NCBI RefSeq assembly: GCF_002750975.1
Contig: NZ_PEJS01000001.1
Location: 4,030,001-4,094,000 of the forward strand
DNA length: 64,000 bases
Source: Stenotrophomonas indicatrix
Lineage (GTDB): Bacteria; Pseudomonadota; Gammaproteobacteria; Xanthomonadales; Xanthomonadaceae
Direction: 5' to 3'
In this document: one piece after another, positions 49,732-59,140 of the stretch
Position numbering within the stretch: the stretch's first letter is position 1
How the letters are laid out: the number at the start of each line of letters is the position of its first letter
Translations under genes and position numbers: made by a program
Notes under the pieces: generated by a model
The model's database searches: none
What the model was told of the DNA's origin: nothing
Seen by the model: only the letters and a program-made list of their open reading frames with translations

Positions 49732-52700
49732 ATGTTCAAGCTCATCATTGAAACCGCGGTACGCCACCGCTGGCTGGTCGTGGCCCTGGCTGCACTCGTT
49801 GCCGCCGTGGGCCTGTTCCAGCTCGGCAAGCTGCCGATCGATGCGGTACCGGACATCACCAACCGCCAGGTGCAGATCAACACGGTGGCACCGGCACTGA
49901 CGCCCGAGCAGATCGAGCGACAGGTGACCTATCCGCTGGAAACCGCGCTGGCCGGCATCCCCGGCCTGACCACCACCCGTTCGCTGTCGCGCAATGGCTT
50001 CTCGCAGGTCACCGCGATCTTCACCGATGCCACCGATATCTACTTCGCCCGCCAGCAGGTGGCCGAACACATGCGCGAGGCCGCCGAAGCGCTGCCCGAG
50101 GGTGCCTCGCCGATGCTGTCGCCGGTCACCACCGGCCTCGGCGAGGTGTTGATGTGGACGGTGGACTTCACCGCGTTCGACCCTGCGAAGCTGGCCAAGC
50201 CCGGTGAAGCCGGCTGGCAGGCCGGCGAGGTCTACCGCACGCCGGAAGGCAACCTGCTGCGCACGCCGGAAGAACGTGCCACCTACCTGCGCACCGTGCA
50301 AGACTGGATCATCGCGCCGCAGATGCGCTCCAGCCCCGGGCTGGCGGGCGTGGACACCGTCGGTGGCTACGTGAAGGAATACGGCGTGCATCCGGACAGC
50401 GCGCGGTTGGCCGCGCATGGCCTGGGCCTGGCTGATCTGGTGACGGCCCTGCAGCGCTCCAACGTACAGGCCGGTGCCGGCTTCGTGCAGCGCGCCGGCG
50501 AAGGCCTGGTGGTGCGTGCCGACGGTCTGGCACTGACCACCGACGATCTGGCACAGGCGCCGGTAGCCACCCGCAACGGCGTGGTGGTGCGGGTGGCCGA
50601 TGTGGCCGATGTCGGCCTCAGCCGCGCACCGCGCCTGGGTGCGGCCAGCCGCAACGGCCATGAAGCCGTGCTCGGTACCGCGCTGATGATCGCCGGCGGC
50701 AACAGCCGCACCGTGGCCCAGGCGGCCGCCACACGGCTGCAGCAGGTGAATGCCTCGCTGCCGGCGGACATCGTGGCCGCGCCGGTGCTGGACCGCAGCG
50801 TGCTGGTCAATTCCACCATCAAGACCGTGGCCAGGAACCTCACCGAGGGCGCGCTGCTGGTGGTGGTGGTGCTGTTCCTGCTGCTCGGCAACCTGCGCGC
50901 GGCGACGATCACCGCACTGGTGATCCCGCTGTCGTTCCTGTTCGCGGTGATCGGCATGAACCGCTTCGGCATCAGTGGCAACCTGATGAGCCTGGGTGCG
51001 CTGGACTTCGGCATCCTGGTGGACGGCGCGGTGATCGTGATCGAGTCGACGCTGCTGATGCTGGGCCAGCGTCGTGCCGAACTGGGCCGCGCGTTGACCG
51101 CGATGGAACGCCTGCGCGTAGCCGCCGATTCGGCGCGAAAGATGGCGCGCCCGGCAGCGTTCGGCCAGCTGATCATCCTGCTGGTGTTCGCACCGATCCT
51201 CACCCTGGAAGGGGTGGAGGGCAAGACGTTCCACCCGATGGCCGCCACGTTCATGCTGGCCCTGGTGGGTGCCTTCATCTTCTCCTTCACCTTCGTGCCG
51301 GCGATGGCCGCGCTGATGGTGCGCGAGCCGAAGCCGAAGGAAGGCGAGGCACACAGTGATGATGGCCAGCACGAAACGAAGCTGATCCGCGTGCTGCGTG
51401 GACGCATCGAGCCGATCATCCGCCAAGCCGTCGCGCGGCCGCGCGCAGTGATCGCCGGTGCAGCGTTGATGCTGCTGGTGGGCATTGGTTCGTTCGGCCT
51501 GCTCGGCCGCGAGTTCATGCCTACCCTGGATGAAGGCAACGTGGCGATGCAGGCACTGCGCGTCCCGTCTACTTCGCTGGAGCAGTCGCTGGCGATGCAG
51601 CTGGCACTGGAGAAGGCCATCGCCCAGCAACCGGAAGTGGAAACGGTGTTCTCGCGTACCGGCACCGCCGAAGCGGCAATCGACCCGATGCCGACCAACA
51701 TCTCCGACAGCGTGATCGTGCTCAAGCCACGTGCGGACTGGCCCGATCCGAAGCTGGGCAAGGAGGCGCTGGTGGCCCGCTTCGAAGAACTGGCCGGCCA
51801 GCAGCTGGGCAACAGCTTCGAGTTCAGCCAGCCGATCGAGCTGCGCTTCAACGAGCTGATTTCCGGCGTACGCACCGACCTGGCAGTGATGATCTTCGGC
51901 GATGACTTCAGCCAGCTGCAGAAGGTGGCCGACCAGGTGGCGATGAAGCTGCGCGCGGTGGAGGGCGCGGCCGATGTGCGGGTGGAGCAGATTTCCGGCC
52001 TGCCCACGCTCAACGTCAAGATCGACCATGTAGCGGCAGCGCAGTACGGGCTGACCGCCGCCGACGTCAGCGATGCGCTGTCCACCGGCATCGGCGGCAC
52101 GGCAGCCGGCAAGATCTTCGAGGGCGACCGTCGCTTCGATGTGGTGGTGCGTCTGGATGACAGCGCACGCAACGACCCGGATCAGCTGGCCTCGCTGCCG
52201 ATCGCCACGCCGGCCGGCGTGGTGATTCCGCTGTCCTCGGTGGCACGCATCAGCGTCAGCGAAGGGCCGAACCAGATCAGCCGCAACAACGGCAGCCGCC
52301 GGGTGGTGGTGCAGGCCAATGTGCGCGGCCGCGACCTCGGTGGATTCGTTGGCCAAGCACAGGCCGCCGTGGCCGACGTGGCACTGCCGCCCGGTGCGTA
52401 CCTGACCTGGGGTGGCCAGTTCGAGAACCTGCAGCGCGCGGAAAAGCGCTTGGCCACGGTGGTGCCAGTGGTATTCCTGCTGATCGGCAGCCTGCTGTTC
52501 ATGGCCCTGCGCAGCGGCAAGGAAGCGGTGCTGGTGTTCAGCTGCGTACCTCTGGCGCTGGTCGGCGGCATCCTCGCCCTGCTGCTGCGCGGCATGCCGT
52601 TCTCGGTGTCGGCCGCGGTGGGCTTCATCGCCGTGTCCGGCGTGGCCACGCTCAACGGCCTGGTGCTGATGCAGGCGATCCGCGAGCGTCTGGACGCAGG

Positions 52701-52941
52701 TGACGTGCCGATGATGGCCGCGATCAACGGTGCATCCAGCCGTATCCGCGCGGTGCTGACCACCGCACTGGTGGCCATCGTCGGCTTCATTCCGATGGCG
52801 ATCGCCAGTGGTTCCGGTGCGGAAGTGCAGAAGCCGCTGGCGACGGTGGTGATCGGTGGCTTGATCACCGCCACGGTGCTGACCCTGCTGGTGCTGCCGA
52901 CCTTCGCCGCGCGCGTGGCGAAGGTGCGGACGGCGGGCTGA
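49732..52941 (+). CDS. czcA: CzcA-type heavy-metal RND efflux transporter
   Basis: The 1069-residue, 12-helix pump has the helix-IV motif DFGILVDGAVIVIES, with the Asp and Glu residues that define the heavy-metal (HME) group exporting zinc, cobalt or cadmium (or possibly Cu/Ag). It uses proton flow to drive metals out across both membranes together with CzcB and CzcC. The exact metal cannot be read from sequence alone. Confidence 0.95.
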   Translation: MFKLIIETAVRHRWLVVALAALVAAVGLFQLGKLPIDAVPDITNRQVQINTVAPALTPEQIERQVTYPLETALAGIPGLTTTRSLSRNGFSQVTAIFTDATDIYFARQQVAEHMREAAEALPEGASPMLSPVTTGLGEVLMWTVDFTAFDPAKLAKPGEAGWQAGEVYRTPEGNLLRTPEERATYLRTVQDWIIAPQMRSSPGLAGVDTVGGYVKEYGVHPDSARLAAHGLGLADLVTALQRSNVQAGAGFVQRAGEGLVVRADGLALTTDDLAQAPVATRNGVVVRVADVADVGLSRAPRLGAASRNGHEAVLGTALMIAGGNSRTVAQAAATRLQQVNASLPADIVAAPVLDRSVLVNSTIKTVARNLTEGALLVVVVLFLLLGNLRAATITALVIPLSFLFAVIGMNRFGISGNLMSLGALDFGILVDGAVIVIESTLLMLGQRRAELGRALTAMERLRVAADSARKMARPAAFGQLIILLVFAPILTLEGVEGKTFHPMAATFMLALVGAFIFSFTFVPAMAALMVREPKPKEGEAHSDDGQHETKLIRVLRGRIEPIIRQAVARPRAVIAGAALMLLVGIGSFGLLGREFMPTLDEGNVAMQALRVPSTSLEQSLAMQLALEKAIAQQPEVETVFSRTGTAEAAIDPMPTNISDSVIVLKPRADWPDPKLGKEALVARFEELAGQQLGNSFEFSQPIELRFNELISGVRTDLAVMIFGDDFSQLQKVADQVAMKLRAVEGAADVRVEQISGLPTLNVKIDHVAAAQYGLTAADVSDALSTGIGGTAAGKIFEGDRRFDVVVRLDDSARNDPDQLASLPIATPAGVVIPLSSVARISVSEGPNQISRNNGSRRVVVQANVRGRDLGGFVGQAQAAVADVALPPGAYLTWGGQFENLQRAEKRLATVVPVVFLLIGSLLFMALRSGKEAVLVFSCVPLALVGGILALLLRGMPFSVSAAVGFIAVSGVATLNGLVLMQAIRERLDAGDVPMMAAINGASSRIRAVLTTALVAIVGFIPMAIASGSGAEVQKPLATVVIGGLITATVLTLLVLPTFAARVAKVRTAG

Positions 52942-52949
52942 AAGATCAC

Positions 52950-53054
52950 GGGGTCGGATCCTGTGATCCGACCCCGTCTACCGCGCTTCGCGCTCGCCGG
53001 GCATGGCCCGGCGCTACCACCGCACGTTCCGGTAGCGCCGGGCCATGCCCGGCG
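52950..53054. repeat. GGGGTCGGATCC palindrome and two SMAG repeats
   Basis: GGGGTCGGATCC-TGTG-ATCCGACCCC-type palindrome at 52950-52975, directly after czcA, then inverted SMAG copies at 52995-53017 and 53032-53054. The first may end czcA transcription; no U-run follows. Confidence 0.8.
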
Positions 53055-53063
53055 GCGCGGCGA

Positions 53064-54836
53064 TCAGGCCTTCTTGCGCTCGGCAATGTACGCCTGGATC
53101 TGCTGCTCCAGCACCGGCAACGGCACCGAACCCTGCTTCAGCAGCGTGTCGTGGAAGCCCTTGACGTCGAACTTGTCGCCCAGCTCCTTCTCGGCCTGCG
53201 CACGCAGGCGCACGATGGCGATCTCGCCGAGCTTGTAGCTCAACGCCTGCCCCGGCCAGGAAATGTAGCGATCCACTTCGGTGGTCACTTCGTGCTCACT
53301 CAGCGCCGTGTGGTCACGCAGGTAGGCCAGCGCCTGCTCGCGGCTCCAGCCCTTGCTGTGCACGCCAGTGTCGATCACCAGGCGCGTGGCGCGCCACATC
53401 TCGTAGGTCAGGCGACCGAAATCCTCGTACGGGGTTTCGTAGATGCCCATTTCCACGCCCAGCTTCTCGCAGTACAGCGCCCAACCTTCGCCATAGGCGG
53501 AGATGTAGGCATTGCGGCGGAACTCCGGCAGGTTCTTCTGCTCGGCAGCGATGGCACCCTGCAGTGCATGGCCCGGGTCGGATTCGTGCAGGGTCAACGC
53601 TGGCAGGTTGTACAGCGGGCGCGACGGCAGGTTGTAGGTGTTGAGCCAGTAGGTGCCCATGCCACCACGGCCGGCGGTCCAGAACGGCGCGATGTCCGGC
53701 GGCACCGGCACGATGGTGAAGCGCGCGCGCGGCAATGTCATGTACTTGCCGAGCTGGCCATCGGCGCGCTTGGAGATCCATGCGGCGCGCGACAGCAGTT
53801 CTTCCGGCGTCTTGGCATAGAACTGCGGGTCGGTACGCAGGAAGGTCAGGAACTCGGCAAAGCTGCCCTTGAACTTCACCTGCTTGATGATGTCATTCAT
53901 TTCCTTCTGGATGCGTGCCACTTCATCCAGGCCGATGCGGTGGATCTCGTCCGGCGACAGGTCCAGCGTGGTGTATTCGTGGATCTGCTGCTTGTAGTAC
54001 GCCTTGCCGTCAGGCATCGCTTCGGCGGCCAGGGTGGTACGTGCCTGTGGCACGTATTCGTTGACGAAGAAGGTGCGCAGTTGCTGGAACGCCGGCACCA
54101 CCTTGCCGCTGATCGCCGCGCGGGCCTGTGCCTGCAGCTGGGCCTGCTCGGCAACCGGGACGGTGTTGGGCAGCTTCTTGAACGGCGCGTACAACGGCGA
54201 TTCGGTCGGGTCCTTCAGTTCGGCGACGGTGGCGATGGACACCTCGCGGCCATCGAGCACCGCACGCGGCACGCTGAAGCCGCGCTTCAGGCCGGCACGC
54301 ATGTTCCCGGTCTGCTGGTCGAAGTAGCGCGGCACATCATTCAGGCGCGCGATGTAGTTCTGGTAGTCCTGCACGGTCTTCATTTCGCGCCGGGCCATGA
54401 AGGACAGGTTGGACCAGAACGAGGAATCGGCGTTGAACGGCATCTCGTAGCCGCGCAGGCGCACTTCTTCGGCCAGGTTGAACACCTGGTCGCGGTAGAT
54501 CGCGTAGTTGACCTGGTTGTCGGGCGAAAGGGTCTTCGGGTCGATCTTCTTCAGCGCGGCCAGGGTCTGGTCCCATACCTCCAGGCGTGCCTGCTGCGCG
54601 GCCGGGCCGACGTCGGGCATGCGGGTGGCATTGGCCGGCGCGTCTTCGTCCTCGCTGGCCTCGCCGCCGCCTTGCTGGCGCCACTTCCATTCCTTCTCGT
54701 ACAGCGCGCGGAAGGCGGCATCGGCGGGCGACTCGGTAGCCACGCTGGCCGGCGCGACGGCGGTGGGCGGCGCGGCCAACGCCACGGCAGGGGCAGACAG
54801 GGCAATCAGCAGGGCTACGGCAAGACGGGTTTTCAC
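53064..54836 (-). CDS. DUF885-family secreted metallopeptidase-like protein
   Basis: A 590-residue exported protein starting with GTG at 54836 ((M)KTRLAVALLIALSAPAVALA signal). It carries HESDPGHALQ, an HExxxGH zinc-site signature, and YGEGWALYCEKLG; both are DUF885 hallmarks. It is probably a periplasmic peptidase with unknown substrate. A second GTG at 54842 is an alternative start. Confidence 0.88.
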   Translation of the reverse strand: MKTRLAVALLIALSAPAVALAAPPTAVAPASVATESPADAAFRALYEKEWKWRQQGGGEASEDEDAPANATRMPDVGPAAQQARLEVWDQTLAALKKIDPKTLSPDNQVNYAIYRDQVFNLAEEVRLRGYEMPFNADSSFWSNLSFMARREMKTVQDYQNYIARLNDVPRYFDQQTGNMRAGLKRGFSVPRAVLDGREVSIATVAELKDPTESPLYAPFKKLPNTVPVAEQAQLQAQARAAISGKVVPAFQQLRTFFVNEYVPQARTTLAAEAMPDGKAYYKQQIHEYTTLDLSPDEIHRIGLDEVARIQKEMNDIIKQVKFKGSFAEFLTFLRTDPQFYAKTPEELLSRAAWISKRADGQLGKYMTLPRARFTIVPVPPDIAPFWTAGRGGMGTYWLNTYNLPSRPLYNLPALTLHESDPGHALQGAIAAEQKNLPEFRRNAYISAYGEGWALYCEKLGVEMGIYETPYEDFGRLTYEMWRATRLVIDTGVHSKGWSREQALAYLRDHTALSEHEVTTEVDRYISWPGQALSYKLGEIAIVRLRAQAEKELGDKFDVKGFHDTLLKQGSVPLPVLEQQIQAYIAERKKA

Positions 54837-54926
54837 AAGCACAGGTTCCCGGGAAGGCAGACCCCGATCATGGCACCCCGCACCGCGCATGGCATGGGAC
54901 GAAGGTCCTGCCTGGGCCTAGCCCTG

Positions 54927-55152
54927 GTAGCTGCCAACCTTGGTTGGCAGGCGGGGAGACCCAGCGCCGAAGGCGCGTGGTAGCGCGGGGCCATGCCCCG
55001 CGAGCGCGAAGCGCGGCCGATGTTGGCCGCCATCCCACAGCCGCCGGGCATGGCCCGGCGCTACCACAGCGGTGCCTGCGTGGCCGCTCTGGTAGCTGCC
55101 AACCTTGGTCGGCACCCGGAGAAAACCAGCGCCGACCAAGGTCGGCATCTAC
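54927..55152. repeat. cluster of five SMAG repeats
   Basis: GTAG-headed palindromes lie at 54927-54950, 54980-55002, 55042-55064 (inverted), 55092-55114 and 55130-55152 (inverted). Three subtypes are mixed: TGCCAACC, CGCGGGGC and CGCCGGGC. They fill the 322-base gap between the DUF885 and LAB_N genes; nothing else was seen there. Confidence 0.85.
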
Positions 55153-55158
55153 CGGGCG

Positions 55159-55506
55159 TCAGTGACTGGCCTTGTCCCGCTTCCAGCCGCGATGCTTGAT
55201 GTCCAGCTGCAGGCTGTACAACGCGGTGAACGCCGGGAACAGGTTCTGCAGCACGCCCACCGAGTCCTGCTTGGCCGAGAACAGGAAGTAGCTCAGCGTC
55301 ATCAGGCTGCCGACCACGCTCATGTACCAGAACAGGCGCGGGATCACCGGCTTGCCGGCGCGCTTGGAGGCGATGAACTGGACCAGCCAGCGGCCACCGA
55401 ACATCAACGCGCCGGTGTAGCCGATCAGCTTCCAGCCGGTCACATGCAGGCCGGTCCAGTACAACCAGGTCAGCGGCTGGTCCAGCCAGTGAAGCTCCAG
55501 ATCCAT
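55159..55506 (-). CDS. lipid-A-disaccharide-synthase N-terminal-domain (LAB_N) membrane protein
   Basis: The 115-residue, three-helix protein MDLELHWLDQPLTWLYWTGLHVTGWKLIGYTGALMFGGRWLVQFIASKRAGK... matches the LAB_N (PF07578) family, often encoded beside GT2 enzymes that modify lipid carriers. It starts at ATG 55506, in ATGA overlap with the glycosyltransferase. It is perhaps a flippase or partner for a sugar-lipid. Confidence 0.88.
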   Translation of the reverse strand: MDLELHWLDQPLTWLYWTGLHVTGWKLIGYTGALMFGGRWLVQFIASKRAGKPVIPRLFWYMSVVGSLMTLSYFLFSAKQDSVGVLQNLFPAFTALYSLQLDIKHRGWKRDKASH

Positions 55507-56228
55507 CAACGCTCCTCCACCGCGGTGCGCTTGCTGCGGGTGATCAGCCAGGCCACGCCGCGCAGGTCGCGGATGCCGACCAGCGCGCGGCCTAGGTTGT
55601 TGTACTTGGACACGCCGGCCGTACGGTGGCGATGGTTGACCGGCACGCTGGTGGTCTTCCAGCCGGCACGCTGCATCAGCGCCGGCAGGTAGCGATGCAT
55701 GTGGTCGAAGTACGGCAGATCGAGGAAGGCGTTGCGCTCGAACAGCTTGATGCCGCAGCCGGTATCGGGGGTGTCATCGCGCAGCATGCGCGCGCGGATG
55801 GCATTGGCCCACTTGCTGGCCCAGCGCTTGCTGCCGCTGTCCTGGCGGTTGACGCGCCAGCCGGCGAACAGCTTCACCTGGGCGTCGGCCGCTTCACGGG
55901 CGTCCAGCAGCCTGGGGATGTCGGCCGGATCGTTCTGGCCATCACCGTCGAGGGTGGCGATCCACGGCGCACGCGCGTGCTTGACGCCGGTACGTACCGC
56001 GGTGCTCTGCCCGCTCTGCGAGACGTGGTGCAGCACGCGCAGCTCCGGCGTGGTGGCCTTCATGCCCTGCAGCACGGCCAGGGTGTCATCGCGCGAATGA
56101 TCGTCGATGTAGACGATCTCGAACGGCAGCCGTCCGCGCAGTGCAGCGGTGATTTCGGCCACCAGGGGCGCGACGTTGTCGCGCTCGTTGAATACGGGGA
56201 CAACGACGGACAGCTCGGGTTGGCTCAT
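55506..56228 (-). CDS. family 2 glycosyltransferase (DPM1/ArnC-like)
   Basis: A 240-residue protein with SVVVPVFNERDNVAPLV, IDDHSRDDT and LDGDGQNDP (DxD motif), resembling polyprenyl-phosphate sugar transferases. It has no C-terminal helices; the membrane partner may be the LAB_N protein encoded next. It is overlapped by ATGA with that gene. Confidence 0.9.
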   Translation of the reverse strand: MSQPELSVVVPVFNERDNVAPLVAEITAALRGRLPFEIVYIDDHSRDDTLAVLQGMKATTPELRVLHHVSQSGQSTAVRTGVKHARAPWIATLDGDGQNDPADIPRLLDAREAADAQVKLFAGWRVNRQDSGSKRWASKWANAIRARMLRDDTPDTGCGIKLFERNAFLDLPYFDHMHRYLPALMQRAGWKTTSVPVNHRHRTAGVSKYNNLGRALVGIRDLRGVAWLITRSKRTAVEER

Positions 56229-56318
56229 GGGGGGACTCGGCCAAGGAGGGACAAAGACCGCGCATTTTCCGAAGCCGAGGTTATCCGAAGATGAATCCGG
56301 CGGCGTGAGGATCGGTTT

Positions 56319-57284
56319 TCAGGCGCGATCAGCAAAATACTCGCGGCACCACTGCACCACCGGCGGCAGGCCCTGTTCGATCGGCATGACCGGTTCGTAG
56401 CCAAATGCGTCATGTGCGCGCCGGGTATCGGCCATCGTGCGCACCATGTCACCCGGCTGCATCGGCTTGTAGACCTTCTGCGCGGGGCGACCGGCGGCCT
56501 GCTCGATCACGCCGATGAAGCGCTCCAGCTCGACCGGCGTGTGGTTGCCGAGGTTGAACACCCGGTGCGGCACTGGACCATCAGCCGGATGCGCGAGGGC
56601 GCCGAGAATACCGGCCACGATGTCGGAGACATGTGTGAAATCGCGCTGCATGCGGCCTTCGTTGAACACATCGATCGAACGACCGGCCAGCACCGCGCGC
56701 GAGAACAGCAGCGGCGCCATGTCCGGCCGGCCCCACGGGCCATACACGGTGAAGAAGCGCAGGCCGGTGGCACGCAGGCCATACAGCTGTGCGTAGGTAT
56801 AGGCCATCAGTTCATTGGCGGCCTTGGTGGCGGCGTACAGCGAGCGCGGCTGGTCCACGCGCTGGTCTTCGGAAAACGGCGGCGTGGCCGAATCGCCGTA
56901 CACCGAACTGCTGGACGCATACACCAGATGCTGCACGCCCCGGTGGCGGGACAGCTCGAGCATGTTGACGAAGCCGACCAGGTTGCTGTCGACGTAGGCG
57001 TGCGGGTTTTCCAGCGAATAGCGCACGCCGGCCTGCGCAGCCAGGTGGATCACCGCGGTCGGCTGTACTTCCTCGAACAGCGCGGCCAGGCCGTCGCGGT
57101 CGGTCAGGTCCAGCGTGCGCAGATCCAGCGTCGGGCACAGCGCGGCCACGCGGTCGCGCTTGATCTGTGGGTCGTAGTAATCGTTGAAGTTGTCCAGGCC
57201 GACCACCGACTGGCCCGCATCAAGCAGGGCACGGGCGGTGTAGGCACCGATGAAGCCGGCTGCGCCGGTGAGCAGGATGGTCAT
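56319..57284 (-). CDS. UDP-glucuronate 4-epimerase-like NAD-dependent epimerase
   Basis: A 321-residue SDR with TGAAGFIG (NAD-binding), SSSSVYGDS and YAATK (YxxxK) catalytic motifs. The NFNDYYDPQIKRDRVAAL region is typical of UDP-glucuronate 4-epimerases. It would supply UDP-galacturonate, for example for lipopolysaccharide or lipid-linked sugars made with the nearby GT2. Confidence 0.87.
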   Translation of the reverse strand: MTILLTGAAGFIGAYTARALLDAGQSVVGLDNFNDYYDPQIKRDRVAALCPTLDLRTLDLTDRDGLAALFEEVQPTAVIHLAAQAGVRYSLENPHAYVDSNLVGFVNMLELSRHRGVQHLVYASSSSVYGDSATPPFSEDQRVDQPRSLYAATKAANELMAYTYAQLYGLRATGLRFFTVYGPWGRPDMAPLLFSRAVLAGRSIDVFNEGRMQRDFTHVSDIVAGILGALAHPADGPVPHRVFNLGNHTPVELERFIGVIEQAAGRPAQKVYKPMQPGDMVRTMADTRRAHDAFGYEPVMPIEQGLPPVVQWCREYFADRA

Positions 57285-57348
57285 TGCGGTGAGCCTGGAA
57301 TTCAACGGTCAATTCAATAGTGATGGCGTCTGATGGTACGCGCAGGGC

Positions 57349-58074
57349 CTAGAACAGGCCGAAACGCTTCTTGGCCACATTGGTGCGCCCCGGCTGGATG
57401 ACATCCTGGATGTTCTTCGCATCGAAGCGATCCAGCAGGGTTTCCGAGTCCTTTTTCAGCTTCAGGTCCATCTCTTCCGGGTACAGCGGCACGATCGCCA
57501 TGAACTCGATGGTGGTGCCGTCTTCCAGCGCCAGCGTGCCGAAGTCGTCCGGGGTCGTGACCGGCGGCAGCACGATGGCCCCATCGAACCCCACGCCCGG
57601 TGCATAGGGCTCGGACGGATGGCCGTTGGGAATGGTGTGGCCGAAGCCCAGCCAGGTGTCGTACTCGTGCGGCAGCCGCGCCAGGGTCTTCAGCAGGCGC
57701 ACCGGCCAATAGTTGCGCTCATCCTCGAAGGCATCCTGGGTGATCGGCCAATCCGCCGGCAGGGTCACCATCAGTTCCATGTGCCGGGGGGCGTCCACCT
57801 CGTCGGGCACGGCCATCGGCAGGTCGCTCATGCCCGAGGTCACCAGCCGCAGGTACGGGCACTCGTCGGTGGCGGGCACCACATGCACGTCGATGTGCAC
57901 GATATCGGAGATGATTTCATGGAAGACGCCGGAGATCGGGCCCAGATGGCGCTCGATGTGCGCGCTGATCTCCTCGATGTGCGACTCCCCCTGGGCCGGG
58001 GTGAAGTCCTTCTCGCGGCTGTGCACGAGGATCGGGCTGCCGCCCGGGCTGACGTCGTCTACTTCAATGGTCAT
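57349..58074 (-). CDS. suppressor-of-fused (SUFU)-domain protein
   Basis: A 241-residue soluble protein with the SUFU-domain pattern (HMELMVTLPADWP, YDTWLGFGHTIPNGHP, FMAIVPLYPEEMDLKL). In bacteria such proteins are often immunity-like or unknown factors. There is no toxin gene next to it here, so its partner, if any, is not visible. Confidence 0.8.
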   Translation of the reverse strand: MTIEVDDVSPGGSPILVHSREKDFTPAQGESHIEEISAHIERHLGPISGVFHEIISDIVHIDVHVVPATDECPYLRLVTSGMSDLPMAVPDEVDAPRHMELMVTLPADWPITQDAFEDERNYWPVRLLKTLARLPHEYDTWLGFGHTIPNGHPSEPYAPGVGFDGAIVLPPVTTPDDFGTLALEDGTTIEFMAIVPLYPEEMDLKLKKDSETLLDRFDAKNIQDVIQPGRTNVAKKRFGLF

Positions 58075-58216
58075 GTCCTGCTCCCTGGATGAGCCACGGG
58101 GCGGAGCGGCCCACCTGCGGTGGACGACGCGGCCTCCGGCACGCGCGGCGGTGCGTTCCCTGCAATCGACGGCACACGGCAGGAACGGGCCGTGCGCCCA
58201 TGAAGATGCGCCGGGG

Positions 58217-59140
58217 TCAGCCCTGGCGCGTGCGCAGCCGCTCCAGCACGCCATCGAGCGTGTCCAGGTTGGCGTAATGGATGATCAGCTTGCCCTTGCC
58301 GCCGCGGCCATGGTTGATCGCAACGGAAGTCCCCAGCACTTCGGACAGCTCGGTTTCCAGCGAGGCGATATCGGCCTGCTGCACCTTGGCCACCGGCTGC
58401 GGACGGTTGCTCGGCACCTTGCCGGCGGCAAACGCCTGCGCACGGCGCTCGACCTCGCGCACCGACCAGCCTTCATCGGCCGCTTCCTGGGCCAGCTTGC
58501 TGGCCAGTTCCGGGGCCAGCGTCAGCAGCGCGCGGGCGTGCCCCATCTCCAGCCGGCGCGTTTCCAGCAGCAGGCGGATGGCGATCGGCAGCTCCAGCAG
58601 GCGCAGCAGGTTGGACACCGCCGCGCGCGAGCGACCGACGGCCTCGGCGGCCTCGGCATGGGTCAGGGTGAATTCGCTGATGAGGCGCTGCAGCGCTTCG
58701 GCTTCTTCCAGCGGGTTGAGGTCTTCGCGCTGGATGTTCTCGATCAGCGCCATCGCGATGACGGTGCGGTCTTCCAGCTCGCGCACCACCACCGGCACTT
58801 CGTCCAGGCCGGCCAGCTGCGAGGCGCGCCAGCGACGTTCACCGGCGACGATCTCGAAGTTGCCTGCCGGCAGCTGGCGCACCAGGATCGGCTGGATCAC
58901 GCCCTGCGACTTGATCGAGTCGGCTAGTTCGGACAGCTTGCCCTGGTCCATCTCGCGACGCGGCTGGTACTTGCCCGGCTGCAGCTGGCCTACCGGCAGC
59001 TTGCGCAGCACTTCACCGGGCAGCGGCTCGATCACCGCCGTACTGGCCTGCACCTGGCTGACCGCGCCCTTCGGACCGAGCAGTGCGTCCAGGCCGCGGC
59101 CGAGGCCTCGCTTCTTGGCTGCAGGCTTGCTGCTGGTCAT
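58217..59140 (-). CDS. parB: chromosome partitioning protein ParB
   Basis: A 307-residue protein with the ParB N-terminal box (GERRWRASQLAGLDEVPVVV), the ENIQREDLNPLEEAEA region and a helix-turn-helix (THAEAAEAVGRSRAAVSNLLRLLELP). It binds parS and spreads along DNA using CTP. Start overlaps the parA stop by one base (TGATG). Confidence 0.97.
   Translation of the reverse strand: MTSSKPAAKKRGLGRGLDALLGPKGAVSQVQASTAVIEPLPGEVLRKLPVGQLQPGKYQPRREMDQGKLSELADSIKSQGVIQPILVRQLPAGNFEIVAGERRWRASQLAGLDEVPVVVRELEDRTVIAMALIENIQREDLNPLEEAEALQRLISEFTLTHAEAAEAVGRSRAAVSNLLRLLELPIAIRLLLETRRLEMGHARALLTLAPELASKLAQEAADEGWSVREVERRAQAFAAGKVPSNRPQPVAKVQQADIASLETELSEVLGTSVAINHGRGGKGKLIIHYANLDTLDGVLERLRTRQG

Noticed and set aside
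49069..52356. A long open frame (about 1095 codons) antisense to czcA.
   Set aside because: It is an artefact of high GC codon use; the product is low-complexity His/Arg/Gln-rich and the plus-strand czcA is clear.
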